From: Winogradskyella marina
Lineage (GTDB): Bacteria; Bacteroidota; Bacteroidia; Flavobacteriales; Flavobacteriaceae
Direction: 5' to 3'
NCBI RefSeq assembly: GCF_015645385.1
Contig: NZ_JADOET010000001.1
Span: forward strand, 62,001 to 126,000
DNA length: 64,000 nt
The translations under genes and the position numbers were made by a program. The notes below the pieces were generated by a model. The model saw only the letters and a list, made by a program, of their open reading frames with translations, was not told where the DNA came from and did not search any database. Positions 49,205-58,838 of this stretch are shown piece after piece. Position 1 is the first letter of the stretch. Each line of letters opens with the position of its first letter.

Positions 49205-50986
49205 CTATTTTAAAAATGGCAAATAAATGGTAATTGTAGTACCGATGTTTGGTTCTGCTTCTGCAACGATTACACCATTATGGTTTTCGACTATTTTTTT
49301 ACAAATGGCCAAGCCTATTCCTGTTCCAGAATATTCAGTTTTTCCATGTAACCTATTAAAAAGCTCAAATATATTCTTAGCATAAACTTGTTCGAAACCA
49401 ATACCATTGTCTTTAAATGAGATCTTATGGTGATATTTGAAGAGTGATTTCTCTATGTCTTTAACCGTATTAGTCCGCACTTCTTGATGCGAGATATTTA
49501 TTACAGGTGCTATACCTTCTTTGGAATATTTGAGAGAATTACTAATTAGGTTGATAAACAATTGTTGTATCTGAAATGCAACAACTTCAAGATTTGGCAG
49601 GTTATCATTAGTAATAATAGCACCTTTACTTTCTATACTATCAGAGAGTTCGTGTTTAGCGTGTTCTAATAGCATATTTATGTTGGTATTCACATAATCT
49701 TTGTCGGCATTATTAGTGCGTGAATACTGTAGTAAATCTTCGATTAACATTCGCATTCTAGCTGAAGATGACTTTATTTTAGATATGTAAAATTGTCCTT
49801 TTTCTGAAATTTGTTCACCATCATTAGTTTCTAATCGTGAAATAAAAGTTTGTATTTTTCTTAGTGGCTCCTGTAAATCATGACTGGCTACATAATTAAA
49901 ATCAGACAGTTCTTTATTATTACGTTCTAATTCTTGGTTGCGTTCTTGAATAAGATTAAAACTATCAAACTCATCCGTGACATCTACAGCAACTCCTAAT
50001 AATTGTTTTTCTTCAAACCCAATATCAATAAGCTTTGCATGTGCTTTAAGATGTTTAGTTGCCCCGTTTGGTTGCACAATACGAAAGGTTACAAAAGGTA
50101 AGTCTTCGTTTTTTATCATATTGCTTATTTCTTGCCTCAAATCTTCAGCATCATCTTCGTGTACATATTTAAAAATACTTTCTAAGTTTGGTTCAAAAGA
50201 TTGCGGCTCTGTACCTAATAGTTTATACAAATTATCTGAAAAGTGATATGTATTGTCTTTTATTTTCCACATCCATGTACCGCTTTTACTAACTATTTCG
50301 GCCTGTTCTGTTAATGTTTTAAATATTTTAAGATCCTTATTCGTTTTTTTTAGAACCATAAGATCTTTGTTAATTTTAGCATAAGCCAACAATAAAAGCA
50401 ATAAGGTAAGAATTAATATGCTGTATAAAAACAAAGGTGTAATACCAATTGCTTCTTCATTTTTTTTCTGTTGTTCATGTAGTAATTTGTTTTCTAATTC
50501 TAACATTACAGATATATCGTTACGTATACGCGACATTTTTATTTTTCCTTCATGCAGCAACAATAAGATGTCTTTTGTCAATATTTCATCGTCTGTGGCA
50601 ATGTTTAAAGATTTATTAAATATTATAAATCGTTTAACTATATCTTGTTCTAGTTGGTTTAGATTTTCTCGCTGAGCTTTATCCTTAACAATTAACGTAT
50701 CTAACCTTTTAAGGTTTTGATCTATTTTTAATCGACTTTCGTGATAAGGTTTTAGAAATAAAGAATCGTGAGTTAGCAAAAAACCTCTATGACCTACTTC
50801 GGCTTCTTTAAGGTTATATACCATATGTTCTAACTCAGTTCGTAAAGTTTGGGTATCGTTAACCTCCTCAGTAGACTCTGAAAGTTCTTGAATATGTTTA
50901 TATGTAAAACCACCAATGCATAATATCACAAAAAGGCCTACACCAAATACAATTTTTAAAAGTTTACTAGGAGTTATTCTTATCAT
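49205..50986 (-). CDS. Membrane histidine kinase with CHASE3 and PAS domains
   Basis: The 593-residue kinase has a first helix (about 11-28), a periplasmic CHASE3-like domain (about 38-180, with EVGHRGFLLT), a second helix (about 186-203), a PAS domain (about 235-340), a HisKA domain with H369 in ASHDLQEPLRK, and a HATPase domain (N box NLISNSLKYSKEG, G boxes DNGIGF and SGTGIGLAI). It begins immediately after the stop of the response regulator gene, so the two proteins form a signalling pair. The stimulus is unknown. Confidence 0.95.
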   Translation of the reverse strand: MIRITPSKLLKIVFGVGLFVILCIGGFTYKHIQELSESTEEVNDTQTLRTELEHMVYNLKEAEVGHRGFLLTHDSLFLKPYHESRLKIDQNLKRLDTLIVKDKAQRENLNQLEQDIVKRFIIFNKSLNIATDDEILTKDILLLLHEGKIKMSRIRNDISVMLELENKLLHEQQKKNEEAIGITPLFLYSILILTLLLLLLAYAKINKDLMVLKKTNKDLKIFKTLTEQAEIVSKSGTWMWKIKDNTYHFSDNLYKLLGTEPQSFEPNLESIFKYVHEDDAEDLRQEISNMIKNEDLPFVTFRIVQPNGATKHLKAHAKLIDIGFEEKQLLGVAVDVTDEFDSFNLIQERNQELERNNKELSDFNYVASHDLQEPLRKIQTFISRLETNDGEQISEKGQFYISKIKSSSARMRMLIEDLLQYSRTNNADKDYVNTNINMLLEHAKHELSDSIESKGAIITNDNLPNLEVVAFQIQQLFINLISNSLKYSKEGIAPVINISHQEVRTNTVKDIEKSLFKYHHKISFKDNGIGFEQVYAKNIFELFNRLHGKTEYSGTGIGLAICKKIVENHNGVIVAEAEPNIGTTITIYLPFLK

Positions 50987-51433
50987 TTATAAGCGTAATA
51001 AAAAATTATCTTTATTTAAGCCACTTGTTATGTATTGCCAATTTGTAGTGACCACTTCAGAAAGTACTTTCTTTAATTTTTCAAAATCATTAGGTTTCTT
51101 TATATAAATATTAGCTCCAAGAACAAAGGTGTGTTCTACGTCTTCTTCAGAAGAAGATGTGGAATAAATAGCAATAACTAAATCTTTTAATCTACTATTA
51201 GCTTTGATGTCTTGTAAGCAAGAAATCCCTGATTTTTTAGGCATATTTAAATCTAAAAACAACAAATCTGGAAGTTCATTTTCGGCTTGTTCTAAATAAT
51301 GCATTAGTTCAATGCCATCTTTAAAAGTAGAGACTTTACTTTTTACCTTTAACTCATCGAAGGCTTCTGTGAAAAAGAATCTGTCATCTTCATCATCGTC
51401 CGCTAAGGCTATTTTCATATATTCTTTTATCAT
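50987..51433 (-). CDS. CheY-like single-domain response regulator
   Basis: The 148-residue receiver-only regulator has acidic residues ADDDEDDRFF, phospho-acceptor D61 in LFLDLNMPKKSG, the switch Thr/Ser region AIYSTSSSEEDV and the conserved Lys in YIKKPNDF. It lacks an output domain, like Rcp1-type regulators. A second ATG at 51418 could be the true start. It lies between an AraC-type gene and its likely partner kinase, with the stop directly joined to the kinase start. Confidence 0.94.
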   Translation of the reverse strand: MIKEYMKIALADDDEDDRFFFTEAFDELKVKSKVSTFKDGIELMHYLEQAENELPDLLFLDLNMPKKSGISCLQDIKANSRLKDLVIAIYSTSSSEEDVEHTFVLGANIYIKKPNDFEKLKKVLSEVVTTNWQYITSGLNKDNFLLRL

Positions 51434-51452
51434 AATTATAAAACCTAATAAA

Positions 51453-52010
51453 TTATTGTAAATGGCTTTCTTTTCGCTTTGCTACTATACGCTGAAAAGC
51501 AGATGGTGTTATTCCTGTTGTATTTTTAAACTGCTTACTTAAATGCGCCACACTAGAGTAATTGAGTTTATAGGCTATTTCGGTAAGCGATAAATCTTGC
51601 TTCACCAGTAATGTTTTTGTATATTCTATTTTTTGCAAAATCACGTAATTTTCTATAGACGTATAAGTCACTTCAGAAAACAGATTGGATAAATAACTAT
51701 AGTTGTGATTCAATTTTTCGGAAAGAAATACTGACGTTTTCACAATGACATCATTTTCTTTATTAAGGACCATATCTCTTATAACATCTTTAATTTTTTG
51801 AACCATTATTTTTTTAGAATCTTCAATAAGAGAAATACCGTAATTTTCAATACTACTATTAAATTCTTGAAGTTGCTTGCTCGTTACTTTTTCTAACAGT
51901 TCTATTTCTCCAAAAGCGGTCTGCTGATACTTAAAATTAAACATTTTGAGCTGTTCTTCAATAACTCTATTACAAACCGTAGTGTAATCAAACTTTAAAA
52001 ATAATTTCAT
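51453..52010 (-). CDS. AraC family transcriptional regulator, short form
   Basis: The 185-residue protein has a C-terminal AraC-type double HTH (HNYSYLSNLFSEVTYTSIENYV, then DLSLTEIAYKLNYSSVAHLSKQFKNTTGITPSAF) and about 85 N-terminal residues of helical character without a known sensor fold. It is 20 bp upstream of the response regulator gene, so the three genes (regulator, receiver, kinase) look like one operon in which the receiver may pass the signal to this factor. Confidence 0.92.
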   Translation of the reverse strand: MKLFLKFDYTTVCNRVIEEQLKMFNFKYQQTAFGEIELLEKVTSKQLQEFNSSIENYGISLIEDSKKIMVQKIKDVIRDMVLNKENDVIVKTSVFLSEKLNHNYSYLSNLFSEVTYTSIENYVILQKIEYTKTLLVKQDLSLTEIAYKLNYSSVAHLSKQFKNTTGITPSAFQRIVAKRKESHLQ

Positions 52011-52117
52011 CGTGGTATGTATTACATAATTAATGTCTATTCTAATTAAAATAGCATCACATCAATATCATATCTCCTCCCTAAAATGTTTTGAGATATT
52101 ACAAGAATTAAAAATAC

Positions 52118-52149
52118 AAAAAAGCCGACTATAAAAATCGGCTTTTTTT
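52118..52149 (-). terminator. Terminator after the YSC84-like gene
   Basis: AAAAAAGCCGA (52118-52128) pairs with TCGGCTTTTTT (52138-52148) around a 9-nt loop, with T runs on both strands. It lies 24 bp past the stop at 52173. Confidence 0.85.
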
Positions 52150-52172
52150 AATATTAAATTTTTTGGTTTAAT

Positions 52173-52703
52173 TTAAAATTCTGAGTAGCTAAATTTCTGA
52201 CCACCTATAGAAACATCTGCCATTGCACCTGCTTTAGGATGAATAAAAACGACAACACCATCATCGTAATTAGCAGCTTTGCTAGCTCCTTCTTCTACAA
52301 TGACAACCTTTGCTTCAGCCGAAAACTCAAAGTTACCTTGTTTAAACTCATTAAGTGCATCATCTGTTTCAAAAAAGATGACTTGTGTATAAGCCTCACC
52401 TCCGGCTTGCAGCCCAACATCTATTTTTTTTACATCAGACATTCCTATGGCTACACCATTGTCATATACCACACCATTACCCGAAGCACCTCCAACAATT
52501 AATGCGGCTTCACCAACATTAGGAAAGACAACATAGCCAGAAGCGTTACTAAAAAATTTATTTAATCCTTTATCTGAACTTTTTAAAGTTGAAATTGCCT
52601 TATCTGCATCTTTCATAACACGCATATCATCTTTATTTTGAGAAAAAGCGAATACAGTTACGAACATAAATGCTATCGTTACTATTAAATTTCTAATTTT
52701 CAT
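52173..52703 (-). CDS. Secreted YSC84/SYLF domain protein
   Basis: From the ATG at 52703 the 176-residue protein has a signal peptide (about 1-21, VFAFSQ) and a SYLF (YSC84) domain. That domain is marked by GYVVFPNVGEAALIVGGASGNGVV, KIDVGLQAGGEAYTQVIFF and AKVVIVEEGA. SYLF domains bind lipids in eukaryotes; in bacteria the proteins are periplasmic and of unclear role. An upstream ATG at 52727 adds residues that would spoil the signal peptide. Confidence 0.92.
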   Translation of the reverse strand: MKIRNLIVTIAFMFVTVFAFSQNKDDMRVMKDADKAISTLKSSDKGLNKFFSNASGYVVFPNVGEAALIVGGASGNGVVYDNGVAIGMSDVKKIDVGLQAGGEAYTQVIFFETDDALNEFKQGNFEFSAEAKVVIVEEGASKAANYDDGVVVFIHPKAGAMADVSIGGQKFSYSEF

Positions 52704-52873
52704 AATTTTATTTTTTTGGTTAAACATTTTGTTTTTAGAAAGCCTATAACAGCAACTAATTGCTTCTAACTTTCTTGAGATAAAATTATGGATAACAACT
52801 AACCTTACTTAGTTCAAAACATTTGATTGTTAATGCTTCTGATTAACCTACTCTATGGTTGAGTCTAAGACAC

Positions 52874-52903
52874 AAAAAAGCCTCCACATTTCTGTGAAGG
52901 CTT
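52874..52903 (-). terminator. Terminator after tRNA-fMet
   Basis: AAGCCTCCACA (52878-52888) pairs with TGTGAAGGCTT (52893-52903) with one mismatch, followed on the minus strand by six T, 11 bp past the tRNA end. Confidence 0.75.
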
Positions 52904-52914
52904 GATTTTTCTAG

Positions 52915-52987
<73 letters not shown>

Positions 52988-53102
52988 ATGTAATTCAAAA
53001 AATGATAAACTTAGCTCTTAACTTTCGGTTCATAATGCCGACTATATCATTTTAGGACTGCAAAGATAATACTTTTTTTCGAATACCAAAATCTAAACCA
53101 AA

Positions 53103-53129
53103 AAATAACGCTCAATTTTTATTTGAGCG
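53103..53129 (-). terminator. Terminator after the LRR protein gene
   Basis: CGCTCAA (53109-53115) pairs with TTGAGCG (53123-53129) around a 7-nt loop and leads into TTATTTTTT on the minus strand. Confidence 0.7.
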
Positions 53130-53160
53130 CTATGATCATAAATTTATAATATGGCAAAAA

Positions 53161-54003
53161 TTAATCGTCGTCATCCTCTGTATCTAATGTAGCTAACGCT
53201 CCTTTACTATTAACATCGTCTAAATCGAAATCAACAATATTTGGAAGCTTATCTTTTAACGCTGCAAAATTACCTTTAAATTGATTTTCACTCAACAGTA
53301 ATGTTTTTAGATTTGTTAACTGTGCTAACTCAGTTGGAAGTTCGCCATAAAAAGCATTATTAGATAATACTAATTCTTCTAGTTCTACAAGCCCTCCAAT
53401 AGATGAAGGAATCTTTCCTAATAATTGGTTATCAAAAACGCTTAATACTTTTAAAGATTTTAATCGCGATAAACTTGAAGGAAGCGTACCTCTCAATTTA
53501 TTACTACTTAATATTAGGCTTTCTAAACGTGTTAAGCTTCCTATAGACAACGGAATTTCCCCAGAAAAATCATTATTAAACAATTCTAATGATTTTAAAT
53601 TTGATAATTTTCCGATATCTGAAGGAATAGTTCCACTAAATATATTTGAGAATAATTTTAACTCTTCTAACTTTTTCAAGCGTACCAAAGAACTGGGTAA
53701 TTCACCACTTAATTTATTGAATGATAAGTTAAGTATTTTTAAATGTTTTAATTTTGAAATAGACTCTGGAAGTTCCCCTTTTAAACCATTGAAACTTAAG
53801 TTGATTCCAACAATATTTTGCTCTTCAATAGTTATGCCATGCCATGTTGAAACAGATTCTTCCAAGTTCCAAGAATGACTCCAAGAATCACCGTTAGTTG
53901 CCTTGTATAAATCTACAAGTGCTGCTTTTTGATCTTGTGAAACTTCTGCAAATGAGAATAATGAAATTAAGCAGAATACTAATGTTATTTTAAGTGTCTT
54001 CAT
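53161..54003 (-). CDS. Secreted leucine-rich repeat protein
   Basis: From the ATG at 54003 the 280-residue protein has a signal peptide (about 1-19, LFSFAEV), a cap (DLYKATNGDSWSHSWN...WHGITIEE, common before bacterial plant-type LRRs) and about eight 24-residue repeats of the L..L..L.LS.N.L.G.IPSSI.GL type. It ends in an acidic DTEDDDD tail. No T9SS sorting domain is seen. Such proteins sit at the cell envelope and probably mediate binding; the ligand is unknown. A longer start at 54030 is less likely. Confidence 0.92.
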   Translation of the reverse strand: MKTLKITLVFCLISLFSFAEVSQDQKAALVDLYKATNGDSWSHSWNLEESVSTWHGITIEEQNIVGINLSFNGLKGELPESISKLKHLKILNLSFNKLSGELPSSLVRLKKLEELKLFSNIFSGTIPSDIGKLSNLKSLELFNNDFSGEIPLSIGSLTRLESLILSSNKLRGTLPSSLSRLKSLKVLSVFDNQLLGKIPSSIGGLVELEELVLSNNAFYGELPTELAQLTNLKTLLLSENQFKGNFAALKDKLPNIVDFDLDDVNSKGALATLDTEDDDD

Positions 54004-54040
54004 AATTGATAAGATTTTGTGGAGGGACACAATAACAATA

Positions 54041-54048
54041 CAAACCTA
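54041..54048 (-). promoter_or_regulatory. -7 promoter box for the LRR gene
   Basis: The minus strand reads TAGGTTTG, a match to TAnnTTTG, 37 bp before the ATG at 54003. Confidence 0.38.
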
Positions 54049-54136
54049 AGTATATATCCTTTAAACTGCAAATTTTTTCGACGAAATGCATTATTTCAAA
54101 ATTTGCACCTATAACAAACAAGTAAAACAAACACAA

Positions 54137-54319
54137 TTATTGACCTATATCGTCGACCTGAAAGCTTACGATTTCCTGGCTTTCTACGGTTATAGAAATT
54201 TGAATGGGATTGCAACAAATCTCACAATCTTCAATATATTTTTGATGCCTTAGAGAAACATCTACAAGCATAGAAATCTGCTCCCAACAATATGGACATT
54301 GAAAAAAGTGTTCTTCCAT
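54137..54319 (-). CDS. CPXCG motif Cys-rich protein
   Basis: This 60-residue protein belongs to the CPXCG (PF14255) family. It has an N-terminal zinc-binding pair as CPYC (variant of CPxCG) and a second pair CEICCNP, with the usual VDVSLRHQKYIEDCEICCNPI spacing. It probably binds one zinc. It is the last gene of the RND efflux operon, 14 bp after the TolC-like stop, although the link may be only transcriptional. Confidence 0.9.
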   Translation of the reverse strand: MEEHFFQCPYCWEQISMLVDVSLRHQKYIEDCEICCNPIQISITVESQEIVSFQVDDIGQ

Positions 54320-54333
54320 AAGTCCAGTTTAGA

Positions 54334-55659
54334 TTAAAATTGAACATTTAACAATTCTCCACTAATTTGAAGCACATCTAACTCAGCTAATTTTGCATCA
54401 TATTTTGCTTGATTTCGGCTTAATTCTGCATTTAATAGATTGAGTTGGGCTTGTCTAAATTCGATAGAAGTCACTTGACCTAATTTGAATTTTTCTTCAG
54501 TACGGTCAAAATTATTTTGTGCGGTTTTAATATTGTCTTCCTGTACTTGAAAAATCAATAATTTATTTTGGTAATTGTCCCAAGCATTATTAAAGTTTCG
54601 TTCAATATCTATAATTAATTGCTCTTTTTGTAGTTTCTGATTTTCAAGAAATAGTTTAGTATTCTTTACACGAGTGATGGTTCCACCTCCATCAAACAAA
54701 TTCCAAGTTAAATTTAAACCTGCAGAAACTCCTGTATTTGTGTTTTGCAAAGTAAAGGCTAATGGACTGTTGTTGGTGGACTCGTTCCATCCGTAAGACC
54801 CTACTAAACCAACCGTTGGCAAAAATTGTGCTTTACTTGTTTTAATATCGTATTCACTAATATTTATATTACTTTCAGCTTGTAATAACGACACGTTATT
54901 AGCTTTCATTTTTTCTAAAAGTGTCTCCTTGTTAAGTTCAAGTAGAAAATTAAGTTCGGTCTCAACTCGGAATTCTTCGGATTTTTTATTGCCTAAAACA
55001 ACATTGAGATCGCGCTTCGTATTTTTTAATTGTTGTTTTATATTTATTACACTAATACTGTCGTTATTTATATCTACTTCAGCATTTAAAACATCTAGTT
55101 TGGTATTTTGTCCATAATCAAACTGATAACCAGACCGTCTTAAGCGATCTTTAGAAATAATAAGCGTTTCTTCAAGTACATCTGAATTTTCAGAGAGCTG
55201 TGCAATGGTATAATAGATAGAAAACAATTGCACCATAGTTGTTTCAATGGTTTGACGCGCTTCTAACTCAGACAATAAATATTCTTCCTTTAGACGCTTG
55301 TAGTTGTACAAACGACCCATACCATCAAACAAGGTGTAATTTAAATTAATTGACGCATTATAACGCCTCGTCTCTGCTCCATCTGCTACACGTGTTTCTC
55401 CATTGGCCAACTCACCATCTGAGTTTTGTACATCAATTGAAGCACCAGCATTACCAGTAAGTGTTGGTAAATAACCAGAATTTAAAATGCCTTGATTATT
55501 GTCTGCCACTTCAACAGTATTTGTGGCTATTTTGATACCGTAATTGTGCTCTAAAGCAAGTTTCATGGCTTCGTCAGTAGTCAACACATCCTGTGCGGTT
55601 GCAATGAATCCGAAGAAAACAAAACTAAATACAATATAGGTTTTAATGTTCATCATCAT
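54334..55659 (-). CDS. TolC family outer-membrane efflux protein
   Basis: The 441-residue precursor has a signal peptide (FVFFGFIATAQ) and the two repeated halves of long coiled-coil helices and strands typical of TolC channels (YNASINLNYTLFDGMG and LNLTWNLFDGGGT; QLNLLNAELSRNQAKY). Three ATG codons occur at the start (55659, 55656, 55653). All overlap the end of the RND gene by 11-17 bp, indicating coupled translation. It completes a tripartite efflux pump. Confidence 0.94.
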   Translation of the reverse strand: MMMNIKTYIVFSFVFFGFIATAQDVLTTDEAMKLALEHNYGIKIATNTVEVADNNQGILNSGYLPTLTGNAGASIDVQNSDGELANGETRVADGAETRRYNASINLNYTLFDGMGRLYNYKRLKEEYLLSELEARQTIETTMVQLFSIYYTIAQLSENSDVLEETLIISKDRLRRSGYQFDYGQNTKLDVLNAEVDINNDSISVINIKQQLKNTKRDLNVVLGNKKSEEFRVETELNFLLELNKETLLEKMKANNVSLLQAESNINISEYDIKTSKAQFLPTVGLVGSYGWNESTNNSPLAFTLQNTNTGVSAGLNLTWNLFDGGGTITRVKNTKLFLENQKLQKEQLIIDIERNFNNAWDNYQNKLLIFQVQEDNIKTAQNNFDRTEEKFKLGQVTSIEFRQAQLNLLNAELSRNQAKYDAKLAELDVLQISGELLNVQF

Positions 55660-58600
55660 TTTTTTGTTCTATTATGGCGCGTTCTACTTCTTCTTTTGAA
55701 ATTTTATCGCCTGTAATCAACCATTTTTTATTCGTTTTAAAACTGTTAGTTGCAGACAATAAAAGTGGTAAAATAACTAAAGTTAAAACGGTTGCTATAG
55801 CAATACCGTAAGCAATAGAAATTGCCATAGGTTTTAAAAACTGTGCTTGTCTACTTTTTTCTAACAGTAATGGTGCAATACCAGCAATAGTGGTTACTGA
55901 TGTTAAAAATATAGCTCTGAATCGTGCTTTACCAGCTTCAAACAATGCGTTATCGAATGTTAATCCCATTTTTAAAAATGAATTAAACTTACTTATCAAT
56001 ACCAATCCATCATTTACCATAATACCAATAAGTGCTATAATACCTAACGCTGAAAGAATGTTAACAGGAAAATCGTGAATCCAATGTCCCCAAGCCACTG
56101 CTATAAAACTGAATGGAATCATAAAAATTAATAATAATGGCTGGCTATAACTTCTAAACGTAAATGCGATAACCACATAGATTAAAAATATGATGACTGG
56201 GACAGCAGTTTTTGCTGATCGTGTTAGTTTTCCTGCTTCTCTATTTTGACCTTCGTAAGACACACCAACTGTTGGGTATTTTGAAAGTATATCTGGCATA
56301 ACCGTATTCTGTATTTCAAGAAGAATTTCTGCAGAACTTCCGTTAGGATCTTTTAAATCAGCATTAACTTGTATTTCTCGTTGCCCATTGAGGTGTTTTA
56401 TACTTTCGTCACCTCTCATTATAGTATAGGTTGCAATTTCTCCAAACGGTACTCGTTGTCCCAATGGTGACACAATACGCATTTCGTCCAAGTTGTTTAT
56501 TGACGCTCTATCGGTTCTATCATATCTTACCCAAACACGAATTTCATCTTGACCTCTTTGGAAACGTTGTGCTTGTAAACCAAAGAAACCTGCTCTTACC
56601 TGACTCATTACCTCCTGAAGGTTTAGGCCAAGTGCATATGCCGTTTCGTTAAGTTCAACATTTATTTCTTTAATTCCTTCTGGATCGGTATCTGAAATAT
56701 CAGCTAACAATGCGTTCTCTTGTAACACCCTACGCAATTCTGTTTTAGCGTTTTTAAGTTCTTCGGTATTATTTCCTAATAACGAAATTGAAATAGGCGA
56801 ACCACCAAAGTTACCACCAGAACCAAAGGTTAAACTCTCTACACCATAAACTTCTCCTACTTCTTCTCGTATGGCATTTGTAATTTCTGGCGAACCAAAA
56901 TCCCGTTCCTCACCTGGTAAAAGGTTAACATTTATACTTGCTTTGTTGTTTCCTGGACCAACACGCTTTGTAATGTTTTCTACTACTTGCTTGTTTCCTG
57001 ATTGGTTTTTACTAAAATCCTCATTAACGCGCCATGCTGCACCTTCAACCAAAGTGATAATGGAGTCGGTTATTTTAGGGTTTGTACCCTCTGGCATTAA
57101 TAAATTAATACTTACACGATCACTCGCAATACTTGGGAAGAAAGACGTTTTTATAACACCTCCTTGATTTGCTGCAATGGTTAAAATCATTAAAGCGATA
57201 AGTATAGCAAACGTAATAAAGCGTTGTTTAAGTACAAACTTTAAAGTTGGACTATAAATCTTATCTCGACAATACACCATAAATTGATCACCATACTCAT
57301 TGAGATTACGCAGTTTTACAAAGACTTTGGCAATTCCTGTTTTTTCTTTTCTGTCTGCTGCTGATATTTTCAATAAAGCTTTAGAATGCGCTATATGCGC
57401 AGGTAAAATAATTAATGCTTCAATCAACGAAATGATTAATATAAGTATAACAATAACAGAAACTTCACTGAAGAATTCACCCATTCGACCTTCTAAGAAT
57501 AAGAACGTTGAAAATGCTAAAATCGTTGTTGTAATTGCTGAAAGTACTGCAGGTAACACTTCCATTGTGCCATCAACGGCAGCTTGGACTCTAGGTTTAC
57601 CTTCTTCATAATGCTGATAAATATTTTCGGCAATAACAATGGCATCATCCACCAAAATACCGATGACAATAATCATCCCAAATAGAGACAAGACATTAAT
57701 AGTAACGTTAAACTGAGCAGCAAACATAAACATTCCTAAAAATGAAATAGGTAAGCCAAAAGCCACCCAAAAAGCCATTCTTGTATTTAGAAATATTGAT
57801 AAAAATAAGAGCACCAAAATAACTCCCATGACACCATTTTCTAAAAGTAATTTTGTTCTTTGATTTAAACGAATAGACGAATCACTAACGACGTCAATTT
57901 GAACTCCAGTATATTTCTGATTAAACTCATCGATATACGTATTAACCTTACCGGCTGTTGAAATTAAGTCTTCACTATTGGTATTTGTAATTTCAATATT
58001 TACAGCAACATTGCCATTAAAAAAGGAAGCATTTGGTGTTTCTGAAAAACGATCTCTAACGGTTGCAACATCTTGTAGTCTAACAACAGTACCATCCTCA
58101 CGTGCTCTAACAGGAAGAATATTCAGTTCGTCTCCATAATAAGATCGGTTATTAGCTCTTATTAAATAATCTTCACTATCTGTTTTTATATTACCACCTG
58201 TGGTTAGGATATTAGATTGTGAAACAGCTCTCGCAACTTCACCAAACGTAATATTATAAGCTAAAAGGTCATTTTCTCTAACTGCAATCTCTATTTCTTC
58301 CTCGGGATAACCCGTTATTTCAATTTGCGATATACCTTCCATAGCACGAAGGTCATTCTCTATATCTCGTCCTATTTGTTTTAAAGTAGCAAGCTCAATG
58401 TTGTCTCCACTAATTGCAAAATCTATGGTTTGCCTTACACGTTCTTGTTTGGCAACTACCAAAGGTTCCATACCTGAAGGAAAGTTGGGCACACGATCTA
58501 CCGCATTCTTAATTTCGGCAAGCATATTATTAATATCCTCGTCGGTTTCAATTTCAACGGTAATACTACCTCCACTTTCTCGAGACGTCGATGTCACACG

Positions 58601-58837
58601 CTCAATACCAATAAGCCCTTTAAGATTATCTTCAATTTTTAGCACAATACCTTCTTCAATCTCTTGAGGCGCAGCACCAGGATATGCAATACTTATTGAA
58701 ACAATCTCCGCGTCTTGTAGTGGAAAGTACGACGATTTTAGGTGAGACATTCCTAAAATACCAAAAATGACAATGGCTATAATGATGACGTTTACTGCAA
58801 CATCGTATTTTATAAAATAAGTGATTATTTTTCTCAT
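55643..58837 (-). CDS. RND efflux permease (AcrB/HAE1 family)
   Basis: This 1064-residue inner-membrane pump has twelve helices and two large periplasmic loops. The family start MRKIITYFIKYDVAVNVIIIAIV, the proton-relay acidic pair in GILVDDAIVIAENIY (helix 4) and the repeated half GIMVNDGLVLISKF are visible. It exports hydrophobic compounds with the adaptor encoded just upstream (1-bp gap) and the overlapping TolC gene downstream. The substrate is not predictable. Confidence 0.95.
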   Translation of the reverse strand: MRKIITYFIKYDVAVNVIIIAIVIFGILGMSHLKSSYFPLQDAEIVSISIAYPGAAPQEIEEGIVLKIEDNLKGLIGIERVTSTSRESGGSITVEIETDEDINNMLAEIKNAVDRVPNFPSGMEPLVVAKQERVRQTIDFAISGDNIELATLKQIGRDIENDLRAMEGISQIEITGYPEEEIEIAVRENDLLAYNITFGEVARAVSQSNILTTGGNIKTDSEDYLIRANNRSYYGDELNILPVRAREDGTVVRLQDVATVRDRFSETPNASFFNGNVAVNIEITNTNSEDLISTAGKVNTYIDEFNQKYTGVQIDVVSDSSIRLNQRTKLLLENGVMGVILVLLFLSIFLNTRMAFWVAFGLPISFLGMFMFAAQFNVTINVLSLFGMIIVIGILVDDAIVIAENIYQHYEEGKPRVQAAVDGTMEVLPAVLSAITTTILAFSTFLFLEGRMGEFFSEVSVIVILILIISLIEALIILPAHIAHSKALLKISAADRKEKTGIAKVFVKLRNLNEYGDQFMVYCRDKIYSPTLKFVLKQRFITFAILIALMILTIAANQGGVIKTSFFPSIASDRVSINLLMPEGTNPKITDSIITLVEGAAWRVNEDFSKNQSGNKQVVENITKRVGPGNNKASINVNLLPGEERDFGSPEITNAIREEVGEVYGVESLTFGSGGNFGGSPISISLLGNNTEELKNAKTELRRVLQENALLADISDTDPEGIKEINVELNETAYALGLNLQEVMSQVRAGFFGLQAQRFQRGQDEIRVWVRYDRTDRASINNLDEMRIVSPLGQRVPFGEIATYTIMRGDESIKHLNGQREIQVNADLKDPNGSSAEILLEIQNTVMPDILSKYPTVGVSYEGQNREAGKLTRSAKTAVPVIIFLIYVVIAFTFRSYSQPLLLIFMIPFSFIAVAWGHWIHDFPVNILSALGIIALIGIMVNDGLVLISKFNSFLKMGLTFDNALFEAGKARFRAIFLTSVTTIAGIAPLLLEKSRQAQFLKPMAISIAYGIAIATVLTLVILPLLLSATNSFKTNKKWLITGDKISKEEVERAIIEQKNDDEH

Positions 58838-58838
58838 T

